64,000 nucleotides of DNA, taken from contig NZ_KB822601.1 in NCBI RefSeq assembly GCF_000364625.1, positions 1 to 64,000 on the forward strand, read 5' to 3'. The notes under the pieces are model-generated. The model made no database searches and had not been told where the DNA came from. It saw only the letters and a program-made list of their open reading frames with translations. Made by a program: the position numbers and the translations under genes. The stretch comes from Pseudomonas thermotolerans DSM 14292. GTDB lineage: Bacteria; Pseudomonadota; Gammaproteobacteria; Pseudomonadales; Pseudomonadaceae. The stretch's first letter is position 1. Every line of letters begins with the position of its first letter. Below are positions 27,204 through 37,862 of the stretch, in pieces.

Positions 27204-27796
27204 TGCCCGTCACCCTGAGCGCGCCCTGCCAGTACCGCGAGGAAATCCGCAAGAGCCGCTTTCTCGCCCTCGCGGCCCCGGTCGCCGACGCCGCCGAGGC
27301 CCAGGCCTTCATCGCCGCCCACAGCGATCCGGGCGCCTCGCACAACTGCTGGGCCTGGAAGCTCGGCGGCCAGTACCGCTTCAGCGACGACGGCGAACCC
27401 GGCGGCACCGCTGGGCGGCCGATCCTCGCCGCCATCGAGGGCCAGGACTGCGACCGCGTGGCGGTGCTGGTGATTCGCTGGTACGGCGGCATCCAGCTCG
27501 GCACCGGCGGCCTGGCCCGCGCCTACGGCGGCTGCGCGGCCAAGTGCCTGCAGAACGGCGAGCGCGTCCCGCTGCTCGACCTGAAGCGCTTCGCCTGCCA
27601 CCTGGAGTTCGCCGAGCTGGCGCTGTTCAAGTCGCGCCTGGGCGAATTCGCCGCGCGGCTGGAGGACGAGGCCTACGACGCCACCGGCGCCCGTCTCACC
27701 CTCGCCCTGCCGGCCGAGCAGGCCGAGGCGCTGCAGCGCCTGCTCGCCGACCTCAGCCGCGGGCGCAGCCGGCTGCAGGCCCTGGAGCCGGCATGA
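27203..27796 (+). CDS. YigZ/IMPACT family protein
   Basis: The 197-residue protein has the IMPACT N-terminal domain (SRFLALAAPV, ASHNCWAWKLG, FSDDGEPGGTAGRPIL, IRWYGGIQLGTGGLARAYGG) and the small DUF1949 C-terminal domain. Family members are thought to bind ribosomes or nucleic acid and to affect translation under stress. The start lies within the stop of the TetR gene; its own stop overlaps the LysR start by ATGA. Confidence 0.88.
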   Translation: MPVTLSAPCQYREEIRKSRFLALAAPVADAAEAQAFIAAHSDPGASHNCWAWKLGGQYRFSDDGEPGGTAGRPILAAIEGQDCDRVAVLVIRWYGGIQLGTGGLARAYGGCAAKCLQNGERVPLLDLKRFACHLEFAELALFKSRLGEFAARLEDEAYDATGARLTLALPAEQAEALQRLLADLSRGRSRLQALEPA

Positions 27797-28737
27797 GCCA
27801 CAAGCCACGCATCCACGCGCCGGCCATCCACTACTTCGACGTGGTGCGCCGCTGCCACTCGATCCGCGAGGCGGCGCGACGCCTCAACGTGGCCTCCTCG
27901 GCGGTCAACCGGCAGATCCTCAAGCTCGAGGACGAACTGGGCGCGCCGCTGTTCGACCGCCTGCCCGGCGGCCTGCGCCTGACCCCGGCCGGGGAGATCC
28001 TCGCCCGCCACGTCACCGTGGTGCTCCAGGACCTCGACCGGGTGCGCTCCGAGCTGGACGCCATGCAGGGCCTGCGCACCGGCCACGTGGAGATCGCCAC
28101 CGTGGAAGGGGTCACCGCCGACCTACTGCCCTGCGTGCTGAAGAACCTCCGCGAGCGCTACCCGCAGGTCAGCGTCGGCGTCACCCTGCTCGGCTCCCAG
28201 GCGATCCCCGAGGCGGTGCTCAACGGCGACGCCGACCTCGGCCTGGCCTTCGCCCTGCCCCGCTGCGAGGAGCTGCAGCAGCTCTGCGTCGGGCACTTCC
28301 GCCTGGGCGCCATAGTCGCGCCCGAGCACCCGCTGGCGGCGCACCACGAGGTGAGCTTCGCCAGCTGCGCCGAGCACGGGCTGATCCTCGCCAAGAGCGA
28401 GCTGTCCATCTTCCACCTGCTCGCCCCGCTGCGCCGCCGGCTGCGCCAAGAGGTCCGCCCGGCGCTGGAGAGCGGCTCGGTGGAGCTGGCCCACCAGCTG
28501 GCCAGGCGCGGCATCGGCGTGGCCTTCCAGACCCGCATCGGCATCGAGGCGGAACTGGCCCGCGGCGAGCTGCAGTACCTCCCGCTGAGCGACAACGGCG
28601 GGGTGTACAGCGACCTCGGCCTCTACGTACGCGCCGGCCGCTACCTGCCGGTGGCGGTGGACGCCTTCGCCCGCCAGCTGGAGGCCGAGATCCGCCTCCG
28701 CGAGCAGCAGGAGCGGGCGCTCTTCGCCAGCCGATAG
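27793..28737 (+). CDS. LysR-type transcriptional regulator
   Basis: A 314-residue LysR protein with the N-terminal winged helix-turn-helix (IREAARRLNVASSAVNRQIL at about 24-43) and a periplasmic-binding-like effector domain from about 95. It ends the overlapping run TetR-YigZ-LysR. Nothing divergent lies next to it, so the usual hint to its target is missing. Confidence 0.88.
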   Translation: MSHKPRIHAPAIHYFDVVRRCHSIREAARRLNVASSAVNRQILKLEDELGAPLFDRLPGGLRLTPAGEILARHVTVVLQDLDRVRSELDAMQGLRTGHVEIATVEGVTADLLPCVLKNLRERYPQVSVGVTLLGSQAIPEAVLNGDADLGLAFALPRCEELQQLCVGHFRLGAIVAPEHPLAAHHEVSFASCAEHGLILAKSELSIFHLLAPLRRRLRQEVRPALESGSVELAHQLARRGIGVAFQTRIGIEAELARGELQYLPLSDNGGVYSDLGLYVRAGRYLPVAVDAFARQLEAEIRLREQQERALFASR

Positions 28738-28817
28738 GCGCTTCGCCGGAGCCGTTCCATCGTGCCGCGCCCCAGCCGCGCGCTCCGCCCCGCAGGCCAG
28801 ACGAGTCCCTGAACTCA

Positions 28818-28833
28818 TTGACTTTCGGGTCAA
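28818..28833. promoter_or_regulatory. Inverted repeat TTGAC-N6-GTCAA
   Basis: TTGACTTTCGGGTCAA is a 16-bp site with 5-bp arms, 120 bp upstream of the Tsx-like gene. The size and ends match the E. coli RutR operator type (TTGACCA-N2-TGGTCAA), and a RutR-like regulator gene lies 1.6 kb upstream. It also resembles a -35 element. The link is an inference. Confidence 0.4.
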
Positions 28834-28953
28834 TCAGGCGCTGCCGAAACGGCATCGGCATGCTCGATATTCTGTTCTTTGGTGTTCAGCGGATTGTGCC
28901 GATACTGCCCTCGTTCGCCGTTTGCACCACCCATAACAAGAGAGCAACGCCGC

Positions 28954-29787
28954 ATGAAGAACCCCCTGAAAGGCAGCGTCCTGCTGCTCGCCCTGCTCGG
29001 CACCGGTCCAGCCTCGGCCCTGGAGTGGATGAACAACAGCCTCGGCTTCCGCTACGGCGAAGGTTTCACCACCCCCAACAACCCGCACCGCATCGCCAAG
29101 CGCATCTACAGCGTCACTCACGCCAGCGGCTACCGCTACGGCAGCAACTACTTCCACCTCGACGTGCTGCTCTCCGACAGCGATGACCCGCGCAAGGGCA
29201 CCGACCACGGCAGCAGCGAGGTCTACGCGGTTTACCGCCACCAGTTGTTCGCCTCCCGGGTGTTCGACCGCGACTTCGGCAACGGCCTGGTCCGCGACTA
29301 CGCCCTCACCCTGGGTTTCGACGCCAGCCGCAACAACAACCTGGCCTCGGCGAAGAAGCGCGCCCTGGTCTTCGGCCCGACCCTGAAGTTCGACACCCCC
29401 GGCTTCCTCGACCTGAGCCTGCTCTACTACCAGGAGCGGAACCATTCCGGCATCCCCGGCGTGCGCCATCCCAACCACGACTTCGACGCCACCTACATGC
29501 TCAGCCTGACCTGGCTGCGGCCCTTCCAGATCGGCGAACACGACGCCAAGTTCCAGGGCTTCCTCAACCATACCGGCGAAAAGGGCGGCGACTACAACGA
29601 CCGCGACACCGCCCCGGAGACCCTGATGCGCGCCGCCCTGATGGTGGCCGCACGACCGGGCAGCAAGGTCAGGCCAAACCTCTACCTGGGGGTCGGCTAC
29701 GAGTACTGGCACAACAAGTTCGGTGTGGACGGCGGCCGCGGCAGCCGCACCTCGACGCCGACCCTGAACCTCGAGCTGAGCTTCTAG
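28954..29787 (+). CDS. Tsx-like outer-membrane channel protein
   Basis: The 277-residue product has a signal peptide (cleavage about 22, after ASA), then W-M-NNSLGFRYGEGFTTPNN and THASGYRYGSNYFHLDVLLS, matching the Tsx/OmpK family, and ends in LELSF with C-terminal Phe. It is a distant paralogue of the protein at 10241. The ATG at 28954 gives the signal peptide. Placed between a RutR-like regulator operon and adenine deaminase, it fits nucleoside or base uptake. Confidence 0.8.
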   Translation: MKNPLKGSVLLLALLGTGPASALEWMNNSLGFRYGEGFTTPNNPHRIAKRIYSVTHASGYRYGSNYFHLDVLLSDSDDPRKGTDHGSSEVYAVYRHQLFASRVFDRDFGNGLVRDYALTLGFDASRNNNLASAKKRALVFGPTLKFDTPGFLDLSLLYYQERNHSGIPGVRHPNHDFDATYMLSLTWLRPFQIGEHDAKFQGFLNHTGEKGGDYNDRDTAPETLMRAALMVAARPGSKVRPNLYLGVGYEYWHNKFGVDGGRGSRTSTPTLNLELSF

Positions 29788-29906
29788 GCTCTGCTCGGGC
29801 GCCCCGCTCCCCGGTGACAAGGAACCAGGTTCGGCCGCGCCATCCCCGTCCGCGGCAGTCGGCCGCTATGCTGTAGAGCCTTTCCCCACGACGAGGAAAC
29901 ACCACC

Positions 29907-31608
<1,702 letters not shown>

Positions 31609-31611
31609 GCC

Positions 31612-32916
31612 CTAGGGTTTCTTCCTGCGCGGCCCGCTGGCGAAGCCGGGCATCTGCCGCACCGCCCTGACCTGCGGGCGGCTCGGCGCGGCCTCCTTCG
31701 GCGCTCCGGACTTCGCCGGGCGGGCAGGCTTCTGGACCTGAGCGGCCAGCCGGCTGCCAGGACCGCTGGCCGGAACCCGATGCTCCGGCTCGAAGCCCGG
31801 CTCCTCCTCACGTCGCAGGCTCTGGCGGATCAGGGTTTCTATGGCCGTCAGCCGTGCCACCTCGTCGGCGCACACCAGCGACAGCGCCTGGCCCCGTGCC
31901 CCGGCCCGCCCGGTGCGGCCGATGCGGTGCACATAGTCCTCGGCCTGGTTGGGCAGGTCGAGGTTGACCACCAGCGGCAGGTCGTCGATGTCCAGCCCGC
32001 GCGCCGCCACGTCGGTGGCCACCAGCACCTGCACGGCGCCTGCCCTGAAACGCTCCAGGGCGCGCAGACGGGCCGGCTGCGGACGGTCTCCGTGAATCCC
32101 CGCGGCGCTCACCCCCGCCGCCTCGAGCTGAGCGCAGAGCTGGTCGACGCCCTTGCGGGTCCTGGCGAACACCAGCACCTGCCCCCAGCGCCGCTCCTTC
32201 AGCAGGTGCAGGAACAGCTCGGCCTTGCGTCGCTTGTCCACCGCGATCAGCCACTGGCTGACGCTGGCCGCGGTGACGTTGCGCGGGCCGATCTCGATGC
32301 GCAGCGGCTCCTCCAGCAACTGACCGGCCAGCTCGCGCAGCGGCGCCGCGAAGGTCGCCGAGAACAGCAGGGTCTGCCGGCGCTTCGGCAGCAGGGCAAG
32401 GAGCTCGCGCAGCTCGGCGGCGAAGCCGAGGTCGAGCATGCGGTCGGCCTCGTCGAGCACCAGCACCTGCAGCTGGCGGAAGTGCAGAGCATTCTGCCGG
32501 TGCAGATCGAGCAGCCGCCCCGGGGTGGCGACCAGCGCATCGACGCCCTGGCGCAGCTGCAGCACCTGCGGGTTGATGCTCACCCCGCCGTAGGCCACCG
32601 CGCTGCGCAGCGGCAGGAACCGCCCGTAGCGGCGCAGGCTGGCGTGCACCTGCTCGGCCAGCTCGCGGGTCGGCACCAGCACCAGAGCGCGCACCGAGTT
32701 GGCAGCCATCCGCGGGCCCTGCCGGACCAGCAACTGCAGCAGCGGCAGGGCAAAGCCGGCGGTCTTGCCGGTACCGGTCTGCGCTGTGGCGAGCAGGTCG
32801 CGGCCGGCCAGTACGGCGGGGATCGCCTGCTGCTGGATGGCGGTGGGGGTCTGGTAGCCGAGCCCGGCGAGGGCGCGCTGCAGGGGCTCGATCATGCCGA
32901 GGGCGGCGAAGGTCAT
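31612..32916 (-). CDS. DEAD-box RNA helicase, RhlE type
   Basis: The 434-residue protein shows all helicase motifs: Q motif with PTAIQQQAIP, AQTGTGKT, PTRELA, TPGRLL, LDEADRMLDLGF, SATF, ATDVAARGLD and HRIGRTGRAG, then a basic C-terminal tail rich in Arg, Lys and Pro. This is the RhlE layout; several paralogues exist in pseudomonads. Likely involved in ribosome assembly or RNA decay. Its stop is 3 bp from the convergent adenine deaminase stop. Confidence 0.88.
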   Translation of the reverse strand: MTFAALGMIEPLQRALAGLGYQTPTAIQQQAIPAVLAGRDLLATAQTGTGKTAGFALPLLQLLVRQGPRMAANSVRALVLVPTRELAEQVHASLRRYGRFLPLRSAVAYGGVSINPQVLQLRQGVDALVATPGRLLDLHRQNALHFRQLQVLVLDEADRMLDLGFAAELRELLALLPKRRQTLLFSATFAAPLRELAGQLLEEPLRIEIGPRNVTAASVSQWLIAVDKRRKAELFLHLLKERRWGQVLVFARTRKGVDQLCAQLEAAGVSAAGIHGDRPQPARLRALERFRAGAVQVLVATDVAARGLDIDDLPLVVNLDLPNQAEDYVHRIGRTGRAGARGQALSLVCADEVARLTAIETLIRQSLRREEEPGFEPEHRVPASGPGSRLAAQVQKPARPAKSGAPKEAAPSRPQVRAVRQMPGFASGPRRKKP

Positions 32917-32992
32917 GGCGGGACAACCGGAGGGAATGGCCGAGCAGTCTACCCGAAGGGCACAACGGGCGCTCGCCCCGCGGACCGGCGCC

Positions 32993-33472
32993 TCAGTGAC
33001 GCAGCAGTAGTTCGCCCTCGATGGGCACGAAGCGGTCGGCGGCGCGCACCAGCGCCTGGGCGGTGAGCTCGGCGACGCCGTACACCGTGGTAGCGACGCC
33101 GAAGCTGTCGCGCACCTTGTCGAGGAGGATGGCGAAGTCGCCGTCGCCGGAAGCCAGCACCACCTCGTCGACCCGCAGCGCGGCGTCCAGCACGTCGATG
33201 GTGATACCCACGTCCCAGTCGCCCTTGGCCGAGCCGTCGGCGCGCAGGATGAAGGGCTTGAGCTTCACGTCGAAGCCCAGGTTGCGGAGGATCTGCTGGA
33301 ACTGCTGCTGCCTGGGATCGCCACGCTCGATGGCGTAGGCGTAGGCCTCGACGATCTGCCCGCGGCGGGCGACGTCCGCCCACAGGGCGGCATAGTCCAG
33401 GTGGCAGCCGTGCACCTGGCGCACCGTGTAGTAGAGGTTCTGCACATCGGCGAATAGGGCGACTCTTTTCAC
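32993..33472 (-). CDS. NYN domain protein (LabA/DUF88 type)
   Basis: A 159-residue single NYN/PIN-like domain: acidic D9 in VALFADVQNLYYTV, D-V in KGDWDVGITIDVL, and the ASGDGDFAILLDKVR motif. Similar proteins are suspected ribonucleases. It lies 76 bp upstream of the RhlE-type helicase gene on the same strand, so it may be cotranscribed with it. It lacks the LOTUS domain of the protein at 18310. Confidence 0.82.
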   Translation of the reverse strand: MKRVALFADVQNLYYTVRQVHGCHLDYAALWADVARRGQIVEAYAYAIERGDPRQQQFQQILRNLGFDVKLKPFILRADGSAKGDWDVGITIDVLDAALRVDEVVLASGDGDFAILLDKVRDSFGVATTVYGVAELTAQALVRAADRFVPIEGELLLRH

Positions 33473-33542
33473 CGGCTGTCCTCAGGGCTTGGAAACCGGC
33501 AGGGTATCATTGTCGCCCGGTCCTTTGCCCGCCTGCTTGTCC

Positions 33543-34022
33543 ATGTCCCTCTACGAACGCAACCTCGCCCTGCTGGAGCGCCATGCCATCCCCTACCGCC
33601 AGGTGGAGCACGAACCGGTGCTCGACTACCCCACCGCCCATGCCGTGCGCGAGCGCTTCGGGCTGCGCGGGGCGGAGAGCAAGAGCCTGTTCCTGCGCCT
33701 CAGGGACGGCCGCTACGCCATGCTGGTGACCCTGGAGAACGCCCGCGCCGACTGGGCGCAGCTCAAGGCCCTGCTCGGCGCCCGGCCGAGCATCGCCAGC
33801 GACGCCGAGCTGATCGCGCGCACCGGCTGCGTGCCGCAGTGCGCCTGCCCGTTCGGCCACGCCGCGGAGATCGCCCTGGTGCTCGACGAGGCGCTGTTCG
33901 CGCACAGCCACCTGCTCTACTCGCCCGGCCCGCCGACCCTGACCCTGGAGGTGGCCACCGCCGACCTGCGCCGGCTGGTCGAGCACCTGGCCAACCCGCT
34001 GTACCGCTACCGCTCCACCTGA
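33543..34022 (+). CDS. YbaK/ProX-type aminoacyl-tRNA deacylase
   Basis: The 159-residue protein is a YbaK domain of the ProXp-like kind: RQVEHEPVLDYPTAHAVRE at the start, the conserved Lys in AESKSLFLRLRDGRYAML, and GCVPQCACPFGH in place of the usual GGVxPFG. It probably hydrolyses misacylated tRNAPro or similar. The ATG at 33543 is used; an in-frame TTG at 33489 is unlikely. Confidence 0.78.
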   Translation: MSLYERNLALLERHAIPYRQVEHEPVLDYPTAHAVRERFGLRGAESKSLFLRLRDGRYAMLVTLENARADWAQLKALLGARPSIASDAELIARTGCVPQCACPFGHAAEIALVLDEALFAHSHLLYSPGPPTLTLEVATADLRRLVEHLANPLYRYRST

Positions 34023-34096
34023 ACGCGCCGCGGGTTTGGAGGCGGCGCGGGCCTTCGGCTAAAGTGGCGGGCCCATTCACCTGCCATCCACCGCCG

Positions 34097-34771
34097 ATGA
34101 ATCCACTGCCGATCCTCCGCGACTCCTGGTACTTCTTCCGCCGCCACCTGCCGGCCATCGCCCGCCTGTGCCTGCCGCTGGTGGCCCTCGAATGCCTGGC
34201 CCGCTACTGGCTGGTGGTCAGCCTGGGCGACGGCGCGCCACCCTACGCCGACCTGCTGATAGGCCTGCTGTTCTACCCGGTGTACACCGCCGCGCTGATC
34301 CTCTTCCTCGACGCCCGCAGCCGCGGTGTCGAGCCCCGCAACCGCGAGCTGCTGGCCAGCGCCCTCGCCCTCTGGCCGCGCCTGGCGCTGCTCACCGCCC
34401 TCAGCAGCCTGCTGATCATGCTCGGTGCCTCTCTGTTCCTGCTGCCGGGGCTGTGGGCGATGATCAAGCTGTGCTTCGCCGAGTACCTGCTGGTGCTCGA
34501 CCGGCAGACGCCGCTGGGCGCCCTGCAGGACAGCTTCCGCCTCACCAGCGGGCGCTTCTGGCTGATCCTGTTCAGCGTGCTGGCGGTGATGGTGCCGCTG
34601 TGGGCCTTCGACTGGCGAGTGTTCCCGCTGCTCGGCACGCCGGACGAAAGCCTGCTGCCGCTACTGGTGGACTGCCTACGCAGCTTCCTGCAACTGTTCG
34701 CCAGCGTGGTGGTATTCCGCCTCTACATGCTTGCCCGACCGGACGCCTACGTCATGCGCCCGGCGGAATGA
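34097..34771 (+). CDS. YciC family (UPF0259) inner-membrane protein
   Basis: The 224-residue product has about five to six hydrophobic segments and the YciC-type features ILRDSWYFFRRHLPAIARLC at the N-terminus, FLLPGLWAMIKLCFAEYLLV, and GALQDSFRLTSGRFW. Function unknown; members are inner-membrane proteins. Ends 6 bp from the convergent SDR gene. Confidence 0.8.
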   Translation: MNPLPILRDSWYFFRRHLPAIARLCLPLVALECLARYWLVVSLGDGAPPYADLLIGLLFYPVYTAALILFLDARSRGVEPRNRELLASALALWPRLALLTALSSLLIMLGASLFLLPGLWAMIKLCFAEYLLVLDRQTPLGALQDSFRLTSGRFWLILFSVLAVMVPLWAFDWRVFPLLGTPDESLLPLLVDCLRSFLQLFASVVVFRLYMLARPDAYVMRPAE

Positions 34772-34777
34772 GCCGGC

Positions 34778-35611
34778 CTAGCGCGACGGCCTGAGGCCAG
34801 AGATGCGCGGCAGCAGGATCCGCTCGAACAGCCGCGGGAAGTATCGGGCCAGAAGCCGCGCCCGCCAGTCCACGTTGGACAGCACCAGCAGCCGGCGGCG
34901 GCGCAGCGCCCCCTGGTAGATGGCCTCGGCGACGTCCTGGGGCGCCGCCACCTTGCCGATCGCCAAAGGCGGATGGCGAGTCACCGAGCCGTCGCCGACC
35001 AGGGCGTTCTTGCGCAGGTCGGTGGCGGTGAAGCCGGGGCAGACCAGCATCACGTTCACCCCGGAGCCCTTGATCTCGTGGCGCAGGGTGTCGAACAGCC
35101 CGTGCAGGGCGTGCTTGCTGGCGTTGTAGGCGCTGCGGTAGAGCAGCGGGGTGAAGCCGGACAGCGAGCTCAGCACGATGATCTGCCCCTGGCGCTCCAG
35201 CAGGCTGGGCAGCGCCGCCTTGGTGCAGTGCAGGGCGCCGAAGAAGTTCACCGCCATGACCCGCTGGAAGACCCGCAGGTCGGTTTCCGCGAAGGTGCTG
35301 CGGTGGGTGATGCCGGCGTTGTTGATCAGCACATCGATGCCGCCGAAGCGCTCCAGCACCTGCTCGATGGCGCGGCTCACCTGCTCCGCCTCGGCCACAT
35401 CGCAGGGCAAGCCGATGGCCTCGGCATTGAGGTGGTCGGCCAGGTGGCGCACCAGGCTGTCCAGCGCCGCCGGGTCGAGGTCGAGGATCGCCAGCCGCGC
35501 CCCGGCCCGGGCCATGCGCAGCACCAGCGCGCGACCGATCCCCGAGCAGCCGCCAGTGACCACCACCACCTTGCGCTGGAACACCTTGCTGGCGAACACC
35601 TTGCGGTACAT
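34778..35611 (-). CDS. Short-chain dehydrogenase/reductase
   Basis: A 277-residue SDR: VVVTGGCSGIGRALVLRMAR, NNAGITHRS, and the catalytic SSLSGF plus YNASKHALHG. An N-terminal MYRKVFASKVFQRK stretch precedes the Rossmann fold. I start at ATG 35611, since the upstream frame covers the CDGSH gene. It follows the CDGSH gene by 8 bp, so the two are likely one operon. Confidence 0.85.
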   Translation of the reverse strand: MYRKVFASKVFQRKVVVVTGGCSGIGRALVLRMARAGARLAILDLDPAALDSLVRHLADHLNAEAIGLPCDVAEAEQVSRAIEQVLERFGGIDVLINNAGITHRSTFAETDLRVFQRVMAVNFFGALHCTKAALPSLLERQGQIIVLSSLSGFTPLLYRSAYNASKHALHGLFDTLRHEIKGSGVNVMLVCPGFTATDLRKNALVGDGSVTRHPPLAIGKVAAPQDVAEAIYQGALRRRRLLVLSNVDWRARLLARYFPRLFERILLPRISGLRPSR

Positions 35612-35619
35612 GGCGACGC

Positions 35620-35859
35620 CTAGAGGCCGTTGTGGGTACCGTCGCAAAACGGCGGGCTTTTGGTGCGCTTGCAGCCGCAGAAGAACAGTGCGTCGTCCGC
35701 CTCGGCCTCGAAGCGCAGCGGGGTGAGCCCCGTACCCTTGTGCGAACCGTCGCAGAATGGCTGGCTGGCGCTGCGCCCGCAGCGGCACCAGAAATACACC
35801 TGCCCGGCCGTCACCTCCACCCGATAAGGGCCACGCTGGGCGATCACAGGCTCGCTCAT
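35620..35859 (-). CDS. CDGSH iron-sulfur protein with two motifs
   Basis: The 79-residue protein has two complete cluster-binding motifs: C25, C27, C36, H40 (CRCGRSASQPFCDGSH) and C61, C63, C72, H76 (CGCKRTKSPPFCDGTH). Each should bind a 2Fe-2S cluster with three Cys and one His. Tandem-motif CDGSH proteins are mitoNEET relatives with redox or cluster-transfer roles. It is just upstream of the SDR gene, a possible redox partner. Confidence 0.88.
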   Translation of the reverse strand: MSEPVIAQRGPYRVEVTAGQVYFWCRCGRSASQPFCDGSHKGTGLTPLRFEAEADDALFFCGCKRTKSPPFCDGTHNGL

Positions 35860-35928
35860 GGACACATGCCTCCACAGGCTCAGGTATGCTCTGTCGTCCT
35901 CAGGATAGTCCAAGCTCCCTGGAAGCCC

Positions 35929-37053
35929 ATGCCGCGCCTTGTCCGACCTATCCTCCTCAGCCTGCTGGCGGTCGCCGGCAGCCTGGCGGCCATCGTCTAC
36001 GCCCTGACCTGGCACCCGGCCGAGCGCGAGGCGCTGGCGGTGAGCTGCCACGCCCAGGCACCGGAGCTGCAGCCCGGCCAGGCGCTCAAGGTGATGACCT
36101 GGAACCTGCAGTTCCTAGCCGGCAAGCGCTACCTGTTCTGGCACGACCTGCCCGACGGCAGCGGCCCGGACCTGCGCCCCACCGCCGCGGACCTGGCCTT
36201 CACCCTCGACGAGGTGGTGCGGGTGATCCGTGCCGAGGCGCCGGACCTGGTGCTGCTCCAGGAGCTGCACGACGGCGCCCGGGCCACCGACTACCAGGAC
36301 CAGCTGGCCCTGCTCCGCGAACGGCTCAGCGACCTCTACCCGTGCAGCAGCCAGGCCTTCTACTGGAAGGCCGCCTTCGTGCCGCACCCGAAGATCCTCG
36401 GCAGCGTCGGCATGAAGCTGGCCACCCTGAGCCGCTTCCGCATCGAGCGCGGCGAGCGCCTGCAGCTGCCGCTCGCCCCGGCCGATCCGCTGCGCCGTCA
36501 GTTCGACCTCCGGCATGCCCTGCAGACCAGCGTGCTGCCGCTGCGCGGCGGCGGCCGGCTGGTGGCGGTCAACACCCAGCTGGACGGCTTCGCCGGCGGC
36601 GATACCCTGCGCCGCCAGCTGCAGGCCAGCCGCGCGCTGCTCGACCGGCTGCAGGCGGACGGCAGCCTCTGGCTGTTCGGCGGCGACCTCGGCCTGCTGC
36701 CGCCCGGCCAACAGCGCCGACTGGCCGCCCAAGGACTGGCCGAGCCAGCGACCGCAGACGCCTGGGAACTGCTCGCCGGCTACCCGCTGATCCCCAGCCT
36801 GGCGGAAGCCGACGGCCGCAACCAGGCCGCTTGGTACAGCCACTTCCCCAACGACCCGCGAGTCCGCGCCCCGGACCGCACCCTCGACTACCTGCTGCAC
36901 AGCCCGGCCCTGGTGCGCCTGGACGCCGGGGTACGCCGCGCCGACACCCTGCAGATATCCGACCACCTGCCGCTGATCGCCCGCTTCCTGCTGCCGGCCC
37001 CCGAGGCCACTCCGGTCGAAGGGCAGGGGGAAACCGCCAGTCCTAACCTCTGA
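35929..37053 (+). CDS. Membrane-anchored endonuclease/exonuclease/phosphatase family protein
   Basis: A 374-residue protein with an N-terminal signal anchor (LLSLLAVAGSLAAIVYAL) and an EEP fold: LKVMTWNLQFLAG, LVLLQELHDGARATDY, VAVNTQLDGF, and the end DTLQISDHLPLIARF with the catalytic Asp-His. It may be a periplasmic nuclease, phosphodiesterase or lipid phosphatase. The usual N-x-H in the middle appears as NTQLD, and GGDLG replaces the common GGDFN, so activity is uncertain. Confidence 0.78.
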   Translation: MPRLVRPILLSLLAVAGSLAAIVYALTWHPAEREALAVSCHAQAPELQPGQALKVMTWNLQFLAGKRYLFWHDLPDGSGPDLRPTAADLAFTLDEVVRVIRAEAPDLVLLQELHDGARATDYQDQLALLRERLSDLYPCSSQAFYWKAAFVPHPKILGSVGMKLATLSRFRIERGERLQLPLAPADPLRRQFDLRHALQTSVLPLRGGGRLVAVNTQLDGFAGGDTLRRQLQASRALLDRLQADGSLWLFGGDLGLLPPGQQRRLAAQGLAEPATADAWELLAGYPLIPSLAEADGRNQAAWYSHFPNDPRVRAPDRTLDYLLHSPALVRLDAGVRRADTLQISDHLPLIARFLLPAPEATPVEGQGETASPNL

Positions 37054-37132
37054 TGGGCTGGCAAATAGCAGTGCATCGGGCACACTACCGTGCCTCGAAA
37101 ACGATAAGACGGCTGTATGCCGCGAACCCCAG

Positions 37133-37861
37133 ATGCTGAAAACCGCCCGCCTGCTGCTGGCTTTGCTACTCGTTCCCTGCCTGCCCTGCCTGGCCGCGCC
37201 GCCGGTCAAGGTCGGCTTCTACGATTTTCCACCGTCCATCTACACCGACGCCGACGGCTTCCCCCAGGGACCGATGGTCGAGGTGGTGCGCAAGGTCTTC
37301 GCCCGCGCCGGCTACCGCCTGGAAACCCGCTCGCTGCCCAGCGCGCGCATCTACGCCGGGCTGCAGAACGGCAGCGTGCAGGTCTGGCTGGGCCCGGCCA
37401 AGGAGCAGCTCAGCGAACACGTGCTGGTCGGCCGCAACCGCCTGGCGGAGATCGTCCTCAACCTCTACTACCGGCCGGACACCCCCGAGCCCAGGCTGCC
37501 GGACGACCTCAAGGGCCGCGCGCTGGTGATGCTCAGCGGCTACAACTTCGTCCCCGACATCTCCCGCTACCTCGAGGCCCCCGAGCTGGGCATCGTCCAG
37601 CACCGCACCAGCACCCACCGCGCGGCCCTGGAGATGCTCCTGCGCCAGCGCGGCGACTACCTGCTCGACTACGCCATGACCGTGGACAGCGCCGCCCGGG
37701 AGCTGGGCGTGCCGGTGCCGCCGCACGTCGAGCTGCTGCGCCTGCCGGTGTACTTCCTGGTCTCCCGCCACCAGCCGGACGCCGAGCGCCTGCTGGAGGC
37801 CCTGGATAGCGCCTACGAGGCGCTGCGCGCCGAAGGCGAAGACCTCGTCGTCACGCCCTGA
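37133..37861 (+). CDS. Orphan extracellular solute-binding protein (family 3)
   Basis: The 242-residue product has a signal peptide (cleavage near residue 21, CLAA) and the SBP_bac_3 pattern VKVGFYDFPPSIYTDADG ... GPMVEVVRKVFARAGY. No ABC permease or ATPase is adjacent, as is common for this subset in Pseudomonas, so it may act as a sensor or have another role. Its stop lies 1 bp from the convergent hrpB stop. Confidence 0.8.
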   Translation: MLKTARLLLALLLVPCLPCLAAPPVKVGFYDFPPSIYTDADGFPQGPMVEVVRKVFARAGYRLETRSLPSARIYAGLQNGSVQVWLGPAKEQLSEHVLVGRNRLAEIVLNLYYRPDTPEPRLPDDLKGRALVMLSGYNFVPDISRYLEAPELGIVQHRTSTHRAALEMLLRQRGDYLLDYAMTVDSAARELGVPVPPHVELLRLPVYFLVSRHQPDAERLLEALDSAYEALRAEGEDLVVTP

Positions 37862-37862
37862 G

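Noticed and set aside
28818..28833. An ANR site upstream of the second Tsx-like gene
   Set aside because: The half-sites TTGAC and GTCAA are six bases apart rather than four, and the right half is not ATCAA, so it does not fit the ANR consensus.
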